The position numbers and the translations under genes are program-made. The notes below the pieces were generated by a model that was given only the letters and a program-made list of their open reading frames with translations, ran no database searches and was not told the DNA's origin. A stretch of DNA of 64,000 bases, taken from assembly GCF_022012295.1 (NCBI RefSeq), contig NZ_JAKLTN010000001.1, positions 682,001 to 746,000 on the forward strand. The letters are read 5' to 3'. Of the stretch, positions 56,144 through 64,000 are shown piece after piece. Numbering within the stretch: the stretch's first letter is position 1; each line of letters begins with the position of its first letter. Source of the stretch: Dechloromonas hankyongensis (GTDB lineage Bacteria; Pseudomonadota; Gammaproteobacteria; Burkholderiales; Rhodocyclaceae).

Positions 56144-56959
56144 TCACTTGCCTCCGAACAGGCGCTTGAGCAGGCCCGGCTTGACGTAATCGACGAAGCG
56201 CAGCGGCTTGTCCTCGCCGAGGAAGCGGCTGATCACGTCGTGGTAGGCCTCGGCGGCGTCGGTTTCCTTCTGGTGGATGACCGGCGAGCCCTGGTTCGAG
56301 GCCTGCAGCACTTCCTCGGATTCCGGGATGACGCCGATGATGGGCACCCGCAGGATTTCCTGGATGTCCTTGTACGACAGCATTTCGCCGGCCTCGACGC
56401 GGGTCGGGTTGTAGCGGGTGATGAGCAGGTGCTCCTTGACCGGTTCGCGGCCTTCGATGGCGCGCCGCGACTTGGCCTGCAGGATGCCGAGGATGCGGTC
56501 GGAGTCGCGCACCGAGGAGACTTCCGGATTGGTCACGACCAGCGCCTCGTCGGCGAAGGTCAGCGCCATCACGGCGCCCGATTCGATACCGGCCGGCGAG
56601 TCGCAGACGATGTATTCGAAGCCCTGGTGGGTCAGCTCCTTGATCACGTTCTCGACGCCTTCCTCGGTCAGCGCATCCTTGTCGCGCGTCTGCGAGGCGG
56701 GCAGCACGAACAGGTTGTCGCAGTGCTTGTCCTTGATCAGGGCCTGGGTCAGCGTCGCTTCGCCGTTGATGACGTTGATCAGGTCATAGACCACGCGGCG
56801 TTCGCAGCCCATGATCAGGTCGAGGTTGCGCAGGCCGACGTCGAAGTCGATGACGGCGGTCTTGAAGCCGCGCTGCGCGAGGCCGGTGGAAAAGCTGGCG
56901 CTGGTGGTGGTCTTGCCGACCCCGCCCTTGCCGGAAGTCACGACGATGATTCGGGTCAC
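56144..56959 (-). CDS. minD: Septum site-determining ATPase MinD
   Basis: 271 residues. The deviant Walker A is [12 protein letters not shown] (about residues 10-21), and switch segments [22 protein letters not shown] and [14 protein letters not shown] are present. The C-terminal amphipathic helix ([14 protein letters not shown]) is the membrane-targeting sequence. MinD recruits MinC to the membrane away from midcell. The gene lies between minC (39-nt gap) and minE (1-nt gap). Confidence 0.97.
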   Translation of the reverse strand: MTRIIVVTSGKGGVGKTTTSASFSTGLAQRGFKTAVIDFDVGLRNLDLIMGCERRVVYDLINVINGEATLTQALIKDKHCDNLFVLPASQTRDKDALTEEGVENVIKELTHQGFEYIVCDSPAGIESGAVMALTFADEALVVTNPEVSSVRDSDRILGILQAKSRRAIEGREPVKEHLLITRYNPTRVEAGEMLSYKDIQEILRVPIIGVIPESEEVLQASNQGSPVIHQKETDAAEAYHDVISRFLGEDKPLRFVDYVKPGLLKRLFGGK

Positions 56960-56998
56960 GTTGGGTTCTCGCTCGGAGGTTATTGGATTGGGATAATT

Positions 56999-57781
56999 TT
57001 ACCTGAGTGCCAGGGGCGCGACGGTCAGGCGCCCTTCGCCGCCGTCATCGACCAGACTGATGGTGGCCGGCTGGCGGGCCAGCTCGGCCGGCACGCCGGC
57101 CTCGAAAGTACGGTACAGGCCGGCCACGGAAACCAGTTCGGCCTCCAGGCTGGTCGTGAAGATGCGGGCGTTACGGTCGCCGCTGGCCCCGGCCAGAGCA
57201 CGGCCGCGCAGCGGGGCATAAACGTGGATGTGGCCGTCGGCGATCACTTCGGCGCCGGCGCTGACCATGGCGGTGACGATCAGGTCGCTGTCCTTGGCGT
57301 AGAAGCGCTGCCCGGAACGCAGCGGCTTGTCGAGGGTGACGGTGCGCGGGGCGGGCTGCGGCGCGGGCGGGGGCGCGACCTGCTGCACCGGGGCGGCGAC
57401 GGGCTGCGGGGCCGGAGCTGGTTCGGGGGCGGGTTCGGCCGCCTTGGCGCGCGTCGGGCGGCTCAGGGCGTCGGCGCTGATCTCCGGCAGCCCGGCCTGT
57501 TCGGCGGCGGCAGCCAGTTCGGGCGGCAGGCCCAGCGTGGCGGCGGCGTGCAGGCCGGAAGCGCGTAATAGTTGCCGGATGGCGGCCCAGTCGGCAGTTG
57601 CCGGCAGGTTTTCGGCGCCGCTGAAGTCCAGTACGGCGAGGTCGTTTTCGAAAAAGTCCGGGCTATTGCCGGTCAGTTCGGCCAGCGCGGCATGCAAAAC
57701 GGCGACTTCGGTGGAGCGCACCTGCGCCTGGATGATCTTGAGCGCGGTGCCCTTGAATTGAATCGGTGAATCTTTGGCCAT
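56999..57781 (-). CDS. minC: Septum site-determining protein MinC
   Basis: 260 residues. The N-terminal domain (about 1-100) that blocks FtsZ begins [16 protein letters not shown] Pro/Ala-rich linker (about 125-155, with [20 protein letters not shown]) precedes the C-terminal right-handed beta-helix domain with [39 protein letters not shown], conserved for MinD binding. It inhibits Z-ring formation at the poles. It is the first gene of minCDE; an extended -10 box lies upstream. Confidence 0.95.
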   Translation of the reverse strand: MAKDSPIQFKGTALKIIQAQVRSTEVAVLHAALAELTGNSPDFFENDLAVLDFSGAENLPATADWAAIRQLLRASGLHAAATLGLPPELAAAAEQAGLPEISADALSRPTRAKAAEPAPEPAPAPQPVAAPVQQVAPPPAPQPAPRTVTLDKPLRSGQRFYAKDSDLIVTAMVSAGAEVIADGHIHVYAPLRGRALAGASGDRNARIFTTSLEAELVSVAGLYRTFEAGVPAELARQPATISLVDDGGEGRLTVAPLALR

Positions 57782-57813
57782 GCCTGCTGCGCTTGTGCTG
57801 CGAAAGGACTCCG

Positions 57814-57822
57814 ATTATCCCA
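57814..57822 (-). promoter_or_regulatory. Candidate extended -10 promoter of minCDE
   Basis: TGGGATAAT on the minus strand (TGn plus GATAAT), predicting a start about 26 nt before the minC ATG. No good -35 is seen, as is allowed for extended -10 promoters. Confidence 0.4.
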
Positions 57823-57848
57823 CAGGCGTGGGGGCAGATGTTCTTTCG

Positions 57849-57864
57849 GCGCCAGGCCTGGCGC
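57849..57864. repeat. 16-bp perfect palindrome upstream of minC
   Basis: GCGCCAGGCCTGGCGC, self-complementary without a loop, between the DUF2789 gene and minC and 27 bp upstream of the candidate -10. It could be an operator or a weak hairpin; there is no T-tract. Confidence 0.45.
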
Positions 57865-57869
57865 GGCGG

Positions 57870-58109
57870 CTAATGGTGCAGGTGCAGCTCGACATTCAGG
57901 GCATCGACGACCTCCGCCCATTCCGCGTCGTCGAGGATCGCATCGCGTAGGAAAGTGGCCTGCGCGGCGCTCCAGAAAGCGGCTTCGTGCAGCTGGGTGG
58001 CGCCCGGCAGCGGGCTGTGGGTGGCGATGAAGCGGTCGATGGCCTGCGCATCGTCGGCCTGGCCGAGTTGGGCAAACAGGCTGGGCATGTCGAGGGGCGA
58101 GCGGTTCAT
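57870..58109 (-). CDS. DUF2789 family protein
   Basis: 79 residues with AAGGAGA before the ATG. The pattern FAQLGQADDAQAIDRFIATH, then PLPGATQLHEAAFWSAAQATFLRDAILDDAEWAEVVDAL, fits the small DUF2789 family of unknown function, helical cytoplasmic proteins of about 75 residues. It lies between fumC (84-nt gap) and minC (88-nt gap), same strand. The role is unknown. Confidence 0.8.
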   Translation of the reverse strand: MNRSPLDMPSLFAQLGQADDAQAIDRFIATHSPLPGATQLHEAAFWSAAQATFLRDAILDDAEWAEVVDALNVELHLHH

Positions 58110-58193
58110 GGCGGTCTCCTTGGCGTCAGGCGTCGGTATCCATGCAATCAGAGTCCGGTCGTGTCGAGTGGTTCAGTGCATCTGCGCAGATCT

Positions 58194-59633
58194 TCACGCA
58201 CCGGGCCGGCGCTCGCCGAGCATGGCCGTCGGGTCCAGCCAGCGGCCCAGTTCTTCTTCCGTCGCGTAGCCGAGGGCGAGGGCGGCCTCGCGCAGTGTGC
58301 CGTTTTCGCTGTGCGCCCGTTTGGCCACCTCGGCCGCCCGCTGGTAGCCGATATGCGGCACCAGCGCGGTGACCAGCATCAGCGAGCGTTCGAGATTTTC
58401 GGCGATGCGCCCCGGCTGCGCCTCGATGCCGCGGGCGCAATGGCGGTCGAAGCTGCGCATGCCGTCAGCGAGCAGGCGGATGCTTTGCAGCACGTTGTGG
58501 GCGATCAGCGGCTTGAAGACATTCAGCTCGAAATTGCCGGAGGCGCCGCCCAGGCCGATGGGCACGTCGTTGCCGATGACCTGGCAGCAGAGCATGGTCA
58601 GCGCCTCGCACTGGGTCGGATTGACCTTGCCCGGCATGATCGAGCTGCCCGGCTCGTTTTCCGGGATGCTCAGTTCGCCCAGCCCGGAACGCGGGCCGGA
58701 AGCCAGCCAGCGCACGTCGTTGGCGATCTTCATCAGGGCGACGGCCAGGGTTTTCAGCGTGCCATGCACGGCGACCAGCGCATCGTTGGCGGCCAGCGCG
58801 GCGAATTTGTTGGCGGCGCTGGTGAAGGGTAGGGCGCAGTCGCCGGCGAGGACGGCCGCCACCTGGTCGCCGAAATCGGCCGGCGTATTGAGCCCGGTGC
58901 CGACCGCCGTGCCGCCGATGGCCAGCGGATAAAGGGCGGGCAGGGTGCTGGTGATCAGGGCATGGGCCTGCTCGAGCTGGGCGGCGTAGCCGGAAAACTC
59001 GTCGCCGAGGGTGAGCGGGGTGGCGTCCTGCAAATGGGTGCGGCCGAGCTTGACGATGCCGGCGAAAGCCGCCGCCTTGCCGGCCAGCGTCGTGCGCAGG
59101 TCGGCCAGCGCCGGCAGCAACTGGCGATTGATGTCGAGGGCGGCGGCGACGTGCATGGCGGTGGGGAAGACGTCGTTCGACGATTGCCCTTTGTTAACTT
59201 CGTCGTTGGGCTCGAGCCGGCGCTGCAGGCCGCGTTCGCCGCCGAGCAGCTCGGAGGCGCGGTTGGCCAGCACCTCGTTGAGATTCATGTTGGTCTGGGT
59301 GCCGGAACCGGTCTGCCAGACGGCGAGCGGAAATTCCCCGTCGTGCCGGCCGGCGAGGATTTCGTCGGCCGCCGTGGCGAGTGCCGCCGCCTTGTCCGCC
59401 GGCAGCAGGCCCAGTTTGCTATTGACCCGGGCGCAGGCGCGCTTGACCAGGGCCAGGGCATGGATCAGGTCGCGCGGCATGCGCTCGGTGGAAATGGCGA
59501 AGTGTTCGAGCGAGCGCTGGGTCTGCGCTCCCCACAGGTGGTCAGCGGGGACTTCTATGGTGCCGAAACTGTCGCGCTCAGAGCGGGTTGCCCCGGGGTG
59601 AGCAGTGTCGCTGGCGGTTGGGTAGTGGCGCAT
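58194..59633 (-). CDS. fumC: Class II fumarate hydratase
   Basis: 479 residues from ATG 59633, which has GAGGAG 7 nt upstream; an in-frame ATG at 59660 would add nine residues but lacks a site. It interconverts fumarate and malate in the TCA cycle without an iron-sulfur cluster. Signatures are [31 protein letters not shown] (about residue 108), [17 protein letters not shown] (about 185) and the superfamily signature [16 protein letters not shown] (about 318-333) with the catalytic Ser. Length and motifs are complete. Confidence 0.96.
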   Translation of the reverse strand: MRHYPTASDTAHPGATRSERDSFGTIEVPADHLWGAQTQRSLEHFAISTERMPRDLIHALALVKRACARVNSKLGLLPADKAAALATAADEILAGRHDGEFPLAVWQTGSGTQTNMNLNEVLANRASELLGGERGLQRRLEPNDEVNKGQSSNDVFPTAMHVAAALDINRQLLPALADLRTTLAGKAAAFAGIVKLGRTHLQDATPLTLGDEFSGYAAQLEQAHALITSTLPALYPLAIGGTAVGTGLNTPADFGDQVAAVLAGDCALPFTSAANKFAALAANDALVAVHGTLKTLAVALMKIANDVRWLASGPRSGLGELSIPENEPGSSIMPGKVNPTQCEALTMLCCQVIGNDVPIGLGGASGNFELNVFKPLIAHNVLQSIRLLADGMRSFDRHCARGIEAQPGRIAENLERSLMLVTALVPHIGYQRAAEVAKRAHSENGTLREAALALGYATEEELGRWLDPTAMLGERRPGA

Positions 59634-59702
59634 GGCGGGACTCCTCGCGGTGATCGGCATACTTCACCATAGTCCCTGCCCACGCCGCCGGCCATGGGGA
59701 AT

Positions 59703-60272
59703 TTACCCCAGCCAGAGCTTGCGCCAGCCGCCGTGGCCGAGCTTCTCCATCGTTTCGATATTGCGCTCAAAAATATCGGCGGCGTCGGGAAAGGCCGCCA
59801 CGGCGCGGTCGATGCTGCTTTCGCGGAGCAGGTGCAGCATCGGGTAGGGGGCGCGATTGGTGTAATTGGCAACGTCGTCAGGCTCGCTGCCGGCGAATTC
59901 GTACTGCGGGTGCAGGCTGGCGATCTGGAACACGCCGTCGTAGCCGTTATTGCGCAACAGCGCCTCGGCCTCGGCCAGGAAGAAGTGATAGTCGAGGAAA
60001 TCGGTCATCACCTGCGGATGAATGAGCAGCGTGGTGTCGAGTTGCGCCGGTTCGGTGGCGGCGAGCAAGGCCAGTTCCTTGTCCAGCTCGGCCAGCAGTT
60101 CGTCGGCCGTGGTGGCAGCGGTCAGCGCATAGCGCACCTGCTTCTTGACGAAAACGCTCTTGGCGAAGGGGCACAGGTTGAGGCCGATGACGGCGCGTTC
60201 CAGCCACAACCGGGTCGCCGCTAGGACGGGTTTGCGGTCGTCGGCGGGGTAGGGGAAGAGAACATCGGTCAT
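59703..60272 (-). CDS. DUF1415 family protein
   Basis: 189 residues from ATG 60272; the open frame runs 51 codons further upstream, but that part is Arg/Pro-rich and looks non-coding. It has the DUF1415 features: WLERAVIGLNLCPFAKSVF near the start with a conserved Cys-Pro-Phe, HPQVMTDFLDYHFFLAEAEALL and GVFQIASLHPQYEFAGSEPDDVANYTNRAPYPMLHLLRE. The function of the family is unknown. It is upstream of fumC on the same strand (69-nt gap). Confidence 0.85.
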   Translation of the reverse strand: MTDVLFPYPADDRKPVLAATRLWLERAVIGLNLCPFAKSVFVKKQVRYALTAATTADELLAELDKELALLAATEPAQLDTTLLIHPQVMTDFLDYHFFLAEAEALLRNNGYDGVFQIASLHPQYEFAGSEPDDVANYTNRAPYPMLHLLRESSIDRAVAAFPDAADIFERNIETMEKLGHGGWRKLWLG

Positions 60273-60431
60273 GGCGGGGCTCGGGTCGGGTTTGGCGAAA
60301 ATGCGGTCGGACCTGGAGGTGGCGCCCGGTCGGCCAGGCCGCTCCCGAAGCACGCCCGGCCCGCGTGGCGCTGGAGGCAGGGCGCAGTTTAGCAGTTCGC
60401 GGCGAGCCACTTTTCGCTGCCCCACAAAGAC

Positions 60432-60460
60432 AAAAGCCCCGGACCGAAGTCCGGGGCTTT
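60432..60460 (-). terminator. Rho-independent terminator of the Ala/Lys/Pro-rich gene
   Basis: AAAGCCCCGGAC and GTCCGGGGCTTT pair around a 4-nt loop, with a T-rich tail in the minus direction. It lies 15 nt after the stop of the small exported-protein gene. Confidence 0.85.
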
Positions 60461-60475
60461 ATAGGGTGAGCCGTG

Positions 60476-60790
60476 TTACTTGGTGGCCGGGGCCGGAGCG
60501 GCAGCAGCCGGGGTAGCAGCAGGAGCCGTTTCGGTCTTGGCCCCCTTCTTGGCATGCTTTTCGTGCTTCTCGTGCTTTTCGGCGGCAGCAGGCTTTTCGG
60601 TCTTGGCGGCCTCGGCCTTCACCGGCTCGGCGGCCTTCGGCGCTTCGACCTTCTTTTCGGCAGCAGCCGGCGCCGGGGCGGTGACCTTGGCGGCCGGGGT
60701 GGCGGCAGGGGCGGGAGCGGCAGCGCCCTGAGCGAAGGAAGCGGAAGCGAAGCCAGCAGCAACAGCCAGAGCGATAACGGTCTTGATCAT
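60476..60790 (-). CDS. Small exported Ala/Lys/Pro-rich low-complexity protein
   Basis: 104 residues. A signal peptide of about 20 residues ends Ala-Ser-Phe-Ala-Gln, and AGGAG lies 8 nt before the ATG. The mature part is nearly all Ala, Pro, Lys, Glu and Thr, with alternating AAPAPA and EKxxAP blocks and a triple Glu/Lys/His-type repeat (EKHEKHEKHAKKG) near residue 72. No catalytic or domain motif is visible. The composition suggests a disordered periplasmic protein, perhaps interacting with envelope polymers or metals through His. Signal, ribosome site and dedicated terminator support a real single-gene transcript. Confidence 0.65.
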   Translation of the reverse strand: MIKTVIALAVAAGFASASFAQGAAAPAPAATPAAKVTAPAPAAAEKKVEAPKAAEPVKAEAAKTEKPAAAEKHEKHEKHAKKGAKTETAPAATPAAAAPAPATK

Positions 60791-61078
60791 TTTGAATCTC
60801 CTAAACAGGTTGGTTGTTTCGTTTTCAGGTGCTGCGATATTGCAGCGCCATGTGCCGAATAACGCGTCCCGTTGCCGTCCGGATGTCAGTGCGAATGTAA
60901 GACTGTGTATCGCTGCGTGACCGAGTTGTTTCCAGCGTTGTTACAAGTTCGGAACCCTGTTGTCGGAATCGGCCGGCGCCGCCTGATTCACGGTGCGCTG
61001 CGGTGCGTCGAGGTAAAATAGTCGTTTTCCCAACACGCCGCCGTCATGTCCGGCCGGCTTTTTTGCAGGAAACACGCC
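60791..61078. other. Divergent intergenic region before gpmI
   Basis: 288 nt between the leftward small exported-protein gene and rightward gpmI. It contains a TAAAAT -10-like box (61014-61019) about 60 nt before gpmI, without a good -35. No other gene is evident. Confidence 0.4.
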
Positions 61079-62719
61079 ATGTTGCAGAAGCTTTCCACCT
61101 TCGCCGGCATCCCGGGCCCGGTCGTCACCATCGTGATGGACGGATACGGCCTGCCCAAGACCGATGTCGGCAGCGCCATCGCCGCTGCCAGGAAACCGAC
61201 CCTCGACCGCCTGTTCGCGGAATATCCGAACATCCGCCTGCGCGCCCACGGCACCGCCGTCGGCATGCCGTCCGACGACGACATGGGCAATTCGGAAGTC
61301 GGCCACAACGCCATCGGTGCCGGCCAGGTCTATGCGCAAGGCGCGGCGCTGGTGTCGAACGCTATCGGCAGCGGCGATATCTGGCAGGGTTCGGCCTGGC
61401 AGGAAATCGTCGCCGGCGCCAAGGCCGGCCGTGGCGTGATCCACTTCATCGGCCTGTTCTCCGACGGCAACGTGCATAGCCATATCGACCACCTGAAGGC
61501 CATGGTCGAGCGGGCCAAGGCGGAAGGCGTCAAGACCGTGCGCATCCACGCCCTGCTCGACGGCCGCGACGTGCCGGAAACCAGCGCGCTGGACTATGTG
61601 GTGCCCTTCGAAGCCTTCCTGGGCGAGATCAGCGGCGGCGGCTTCGATGCCCGCATCGCTTCCGGCGGTGGTCGCCAGTACATCACCATGGATCGCTACG
61701 ACGCCAACTGGGCCATGGTCGACAAGGGCTGGAAAACCCACGTGCTGGGTCAAGGTCCGCAGTTCGCCAATGCCACCGACGCGGTGAACGGCCTGCGCGA
61801 ACGCCATCCGGGCACCATCGACCAGGACCTGCCGGAATTCGTCATTGCTGAAAACGGCCAGCCGATCGGCACCGTCGAGGACGGCGACTCGGTCGTCTTC
61901 TTCAACTTCCGCGGCGACCGTGCCATCGAAATCACTCGTGCCTTCGTCGAGGCCAGTTTCGACAAGTTCGACCGCGTGCGCTACCCGCAAGTGACCTTTG
62001 CCGGCATGCTGCAATACGACGGCGACCTGCAATTGCCGAAGCGCTTCCTGGTCGCCCCGCCGGCGATCAAGGACACCTCGGGCGAATGGTTCAGCAAACT
62101 GGGCATCGCCCAGTTCGCCTGCTCGGAAACGCAGAAGTTCGGCCACGTGACGTATTTCTGGAACGGCAACCGTTCCGGCAAGTTCGACGGTGAAACCTGG
62201 CAGGAAGTACCGAGCGACGTGGTGCCCTTCGAGCAGCGGCCATGGATGAAGGCCGCCGAAATCGCCGACGCGATGATCGCCGCCATCCAGTCCGGTAAAT
62301 ACAAGACCCTGCGCTGCAATTTCGCCAATGGTGACATGGTCGGCCACACCGGCAATTTCGAGGCGGCACGTATCGCCGTCGAGGCGGTCGACCTGTCGCT
62401 GGCCCGCGTGCTCAAGGCCATCGATGCGGCCGGCGGCGTGGCGCTGATCACCGCCGACCACGGCAACGCCGACGAAATGTTCGAACTGGACAAGAAAACC
62501 AAGCAGCCGGCCATGAACAAGGACGGTTCGTTCAAGGCCAAGACGGCGCACACGCTGAATCCCGTGCCGCTGGTCCTCTACGACAACGTGTCGGGCGGCA
62601 AGCTGGGCCTGCAGCAGACTGAAACCTGCGGCTTGTCGAATATCGCGGCGACCATCGCCAACCTGCTCGGCTACGAGAAGCACGGCCAGTGGGACGACAG
62701 CGTGCTGGTCATCAAGTAA
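61079..62719 (+). CDS. gpmI: 2,3-bisphosphoglycerate-independent phosphoglycerate mutase
   Basis: 546 residues from ATG 61079 (AGGA 8 nt upstream); an in-frame ATG at 61046 is less likely. It interconverts 3- and 2-phosphoglycerate through a phosphoserine. The catalytic Ser is in DDDMGNSEVGHNAIGAG (about residue 73), and metal-site motifs are VMDGYGLP near the start, HALLDGRDVPETSALDYV, NFANGDMVGHTGNF and ALITADHGNADEM. It is slightly longer than the 510-residue E. coli enzyme, with extra loops. It is a glycolysis gene with no close operon partner. Confidence 0.95.
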   Translation: MLQKLSTFAGIPGPVVTIVMDGYGLPKTDVGSAIAAARKPTLDRLFAEYPNIRLRAHGTAVGMPSDDDMGNSEVGHNAIGAGQVYAQGAALVSNAIGSGDIWQGSAWQEIVAGAKAGRGVIHFIGLFSDGNVHSHIDHLKAMVERAKAEGVKTVRIHALLDGRDVPETSALDYVVPFEAFLGEISGGGFDARIASGGGRQYITMDRYDANWAMVDKGWKTHVLGQGPQFANATDAVNGLRERHPGTIDQDLPEFVIAENGQPIGTVEDGDSVVFFNFRGDRAIEITRAFVEASFDKFDRVRYPQVTFAGMLQYDGDLQLPKRFLVAPPAIKDTSGEWFSKLGIAQFACSETQKFGHVTYFWNGNRSGKFDGETWQEVPSDVVPFEQRPWMKAAEIADAMIAAIQSGKYKTLRCNFANGDMVGHTGNFEAARIAVEAVDLSLARVLKAIDAAGGVALITADHGNADEMFELDKKTKQPAMNKDGSFKAKTAHTLNPVPLVLYDNVSGGKLGLQQTETCGLSNIAATIANLLGYEKHGQWDDSVLVIK

Positions 62720-62791
62720 GCAAACCCCCAAGGCAGGGGCGTCTCGCCGAGGCGCCCCCACGCCAGCGCAGACCCGCTGGCAGGAGAGGCG

Positions 62792-63667
62792 ATGAACGAG
62801 GCTTCCGAGCACGACAAGGCGGTGCAAGTGGCGCTGCATCCCGTGGCCTTCGGGCTGCGGGTGCTTAAGGCCTTCATGGCCAACCAGGGCCTGTTGCTGG
62901 CCGGAGCGGTGGCGTATTACGCCCTGCTCTCCATTGTTCCGCTGCTCATCCTGACCGTCTTCGCCTTGTCGCACCTGGTCAGCGAAGCCGATCTGTTCCA
63001 GGTTCTCGGGCGCTATCTGGAATGGCTGGTGCCCAGCCAGTCGCAGGCGGTGCTGGCCGATGTGTCGGCCTTCCTGAACAACGGCGTGGGGGTCGGCGTA
63101 CTGTTGATAGGCACGATGATTTTCTTCAGTTCGCTGGCTTTTTCCGGGCTGCAAAAGGCGATGTGCATCATCTTCGCCCATCGCGGCCGCGAACGGCCGC
63201 GACATGCGCTGGTCTCGGCCATCCTGCCCTACTGTTTCGTGCTGCTGCTCGGCGTCACGCTGCTCGCCGTGACCTTCGCCTCGGCGCTGCTACAGGCCAT
63301 GGCGCAGGAGAGCCTGGTCGTTTTCGGCCACCAATGGAGCTTGGGTCGCCTGTCCGGCGGCCTGTTCTACGGCTTGGGCGTACTGATCGAAACGGTAGTC
63401 CTGGCCGGCCTCTACCTGGTCGTTCCGGTCGGCCGCACGCGCCTGAACCACGCCCTGATCGGCGGCTTCAGCGCCGCCGTGCTGTGGGAAATCCTGCGCC
63501 ACCTGCTGGTCTGGTACCTCGCCCACCTGTCGAAGGTCAGCGTCGTCTATGGTTCGCTGACGACGGCGGTGGTGGCGCTGTTTTCGATGGAACTGGCCGC
63601 GACATTGCTGCTGCTCGGCGCGCAGGTGATCGCCGAGTACGAACAGCTGAAAAAACTGCACGCCTAA
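62792..63667 (+). CDS. YihY/BrkB family inner-membrane protein
   Basis: 291 residues with GGAGAGG before the ATG. It has six predicted helices starting with LLLAGAVAYYALLSIVPLLILTV, the characteristic family motif (about residues 34-56), then a segment near VLLIGTMIFFSSLAFSGLQKAMCIIF and a C-terminal IGGFSAAVLWEILRHLLVWYL. The family is of uncertain function (formerly mis-assigned as RNase BN). It is 72 nt after gpmI. Confidence 0.88.
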   Translation: MNEASEHDKAVQVALHPVAFGLRVLKAFMANQGLLLAGAVAYYALLSIVPLLILTVFALSHLVSEADLFQVLGRYLEWLVPSQSQAVLADVSAFLNNGVGVGVLLIGTMIFFSSLAFSGLQKAMCIIFAHRGRERPRHALVSAILPYCFVLLLGVTLLAVTFASALLQAMAQESLVVFGHQWSLGRLSGGLFYGLGVLIETVVLAGLYLVVPVGRTRLNHALIGGFSAAVLWEILRHLLVWYLAHLSKVSVVYGSLTTAVVALFSMELAATLLLLGAQVIAEYEQLKKLHA

Positions 63668-63855
63668 TCGCCACGCTGGCTGGAACGAGGGCGCAGCCGT
63701 GCGGCAGCCCCCCGTTTCCCCTTGCCTGTCAGAACTGCGGCGCCCCGGGTGTCACCGCGCCGGAATCGCTGCAACCTATGCTGCCGCAACGGTTCTAAGT
63801 TTTGGAACCTAGCGCAGTAATTGCCGACTAACCTACTCCGCTTGTAGGAGGCATC

Positions 63856-64000
63856 ATGGCAGATCGTGAAGCGTTGCAGTCGGAATCGTCCATGTCCGCG
63901 GACGAAGTTGAACGGCGCAAGGCCTTTCTGGGCTTTACCGATGACGACGTGAGGGTGCTCGAGGGGGTCAACGACATCGCCACGCACTACGCCGATTCGA
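63856..64000 (+). CDS. Globin-coupled (protoglobin-type) sensor protein, 3' truncated by window edge
   Basis: 48 codons from ATG 63856 with TAGGAGG at 63845-63851. The visible part reads ERRKAFLGFTDDDVRVLEGV and continues NDIATHYAD, resembling the start of the sensor globin domain in globin-coupled sensors. Such proteins end in a methyl-accepting, diguanylate cyclase or kinase domain and detect oxygen through heme; the output domain is outside the window. The call is based on a short segment. 188 nt separate it from the preceding gene. Confidence 0.6.
   Translation, partial: MADREALQSESSMSADEVERRKAFLGFTDDDVRVLEGVNDIATHYADS

Noticed and set aside
1..64000. CRISPR array, tRNA, rRNA, transposase or prophage
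   Set aside because: Reading the intergenic regions showed no regular direct-repeat arrays, no tRNA-like cloverleaf ends (CCA with T-arm) and no mobile-element proteins.

Overview
The window is about 64 kb of GC-rich (roughly 60-65% by eye), gene-dense bacterial chromosome. Gene content and order point to a betaproteobacterium, most likely Rhodocyclales (Dechloromonas/Azonexus-like). The main markers are pilMNOPQ-aroK-aroB-gltB-gltD divergent from ponA, cyaY divergent from lptM-lysA, hslVU, minCDE, a DUF485/ActP acetate symporter pair, DmdB/DmdC-like acyl-CoA genes with ETF-quinone oxidoreductase, and a prkA-yeaH-spoVR cluster. This assignment is inferred from gene families, not from a database search. 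I saw no rRNA, tRNA, CRISPR array, transposase or integrase.

Layout. 0-4 kb: the tail of a small cysteine-containing protein, an outer-membrane porin-like protein and a three-gene ZnuABC-like metal ABC transporter. 4-8 kb: a two-unit STAS protein, hslVU and an AEC permease. 8-12.6 kb: hslR-lysA-lptM facing cyaY, then ponA. 12.7-25.7 kb: the type IV pilus assembly operon, two shikimate genes and glutamate synthase, whose leader carries a promoter, a terminator hairpin and a second hairpin. 26-35.4 kb: prkA-yeaH-spoVR, a membrane-anchored winged-helix protein, glmU, a small membrane protein and an EF-G paralogue. 35.4-42 kb: a leftward signalling block of two hybrid histidine kinases and an OmpR-type regulator. 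42-49.5 kb: acyl-CoA synthetase, acyl-CoA dehydrogenase, ETF-QO, DUF485 and actP. 49.5-54.7 kb: a cassette of TonB receptor, YfiR and CHASE8-type hybrid kinase. 54.8-64 kb: a ClpX paralogue lacking the zinc domain, minCDE, a DUF2789 protein, fumC, a DUF1415 protein, a small Ala/Lys/Pro-rich exported protein, gpmI, a YihY/BrkB membrane protein and the start of a globin-type sensor.

Most notable observation. The TonB-YfiR-kinase cassette lies between two imperfect direct repeats of about 100 bp. Each repeat carries the last codons of actP plus its downstream region and terminator. This looks like the scar of an insertion or of a tandem duplication with replacement. Inside it, a YfiR-type periplasmic regulator is paired with a CHASE8-like sensor joined to a histidine kinase rather than to a diguanylate cyclase.

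Other points of interest are a start-codon-sequestering hairpin on the ClpX paralogue, two G8 tracts inside aroK, a 17-bp palindrome between a sensor kinase and the acyl-CoA synthetase, and a structured gltB leader.
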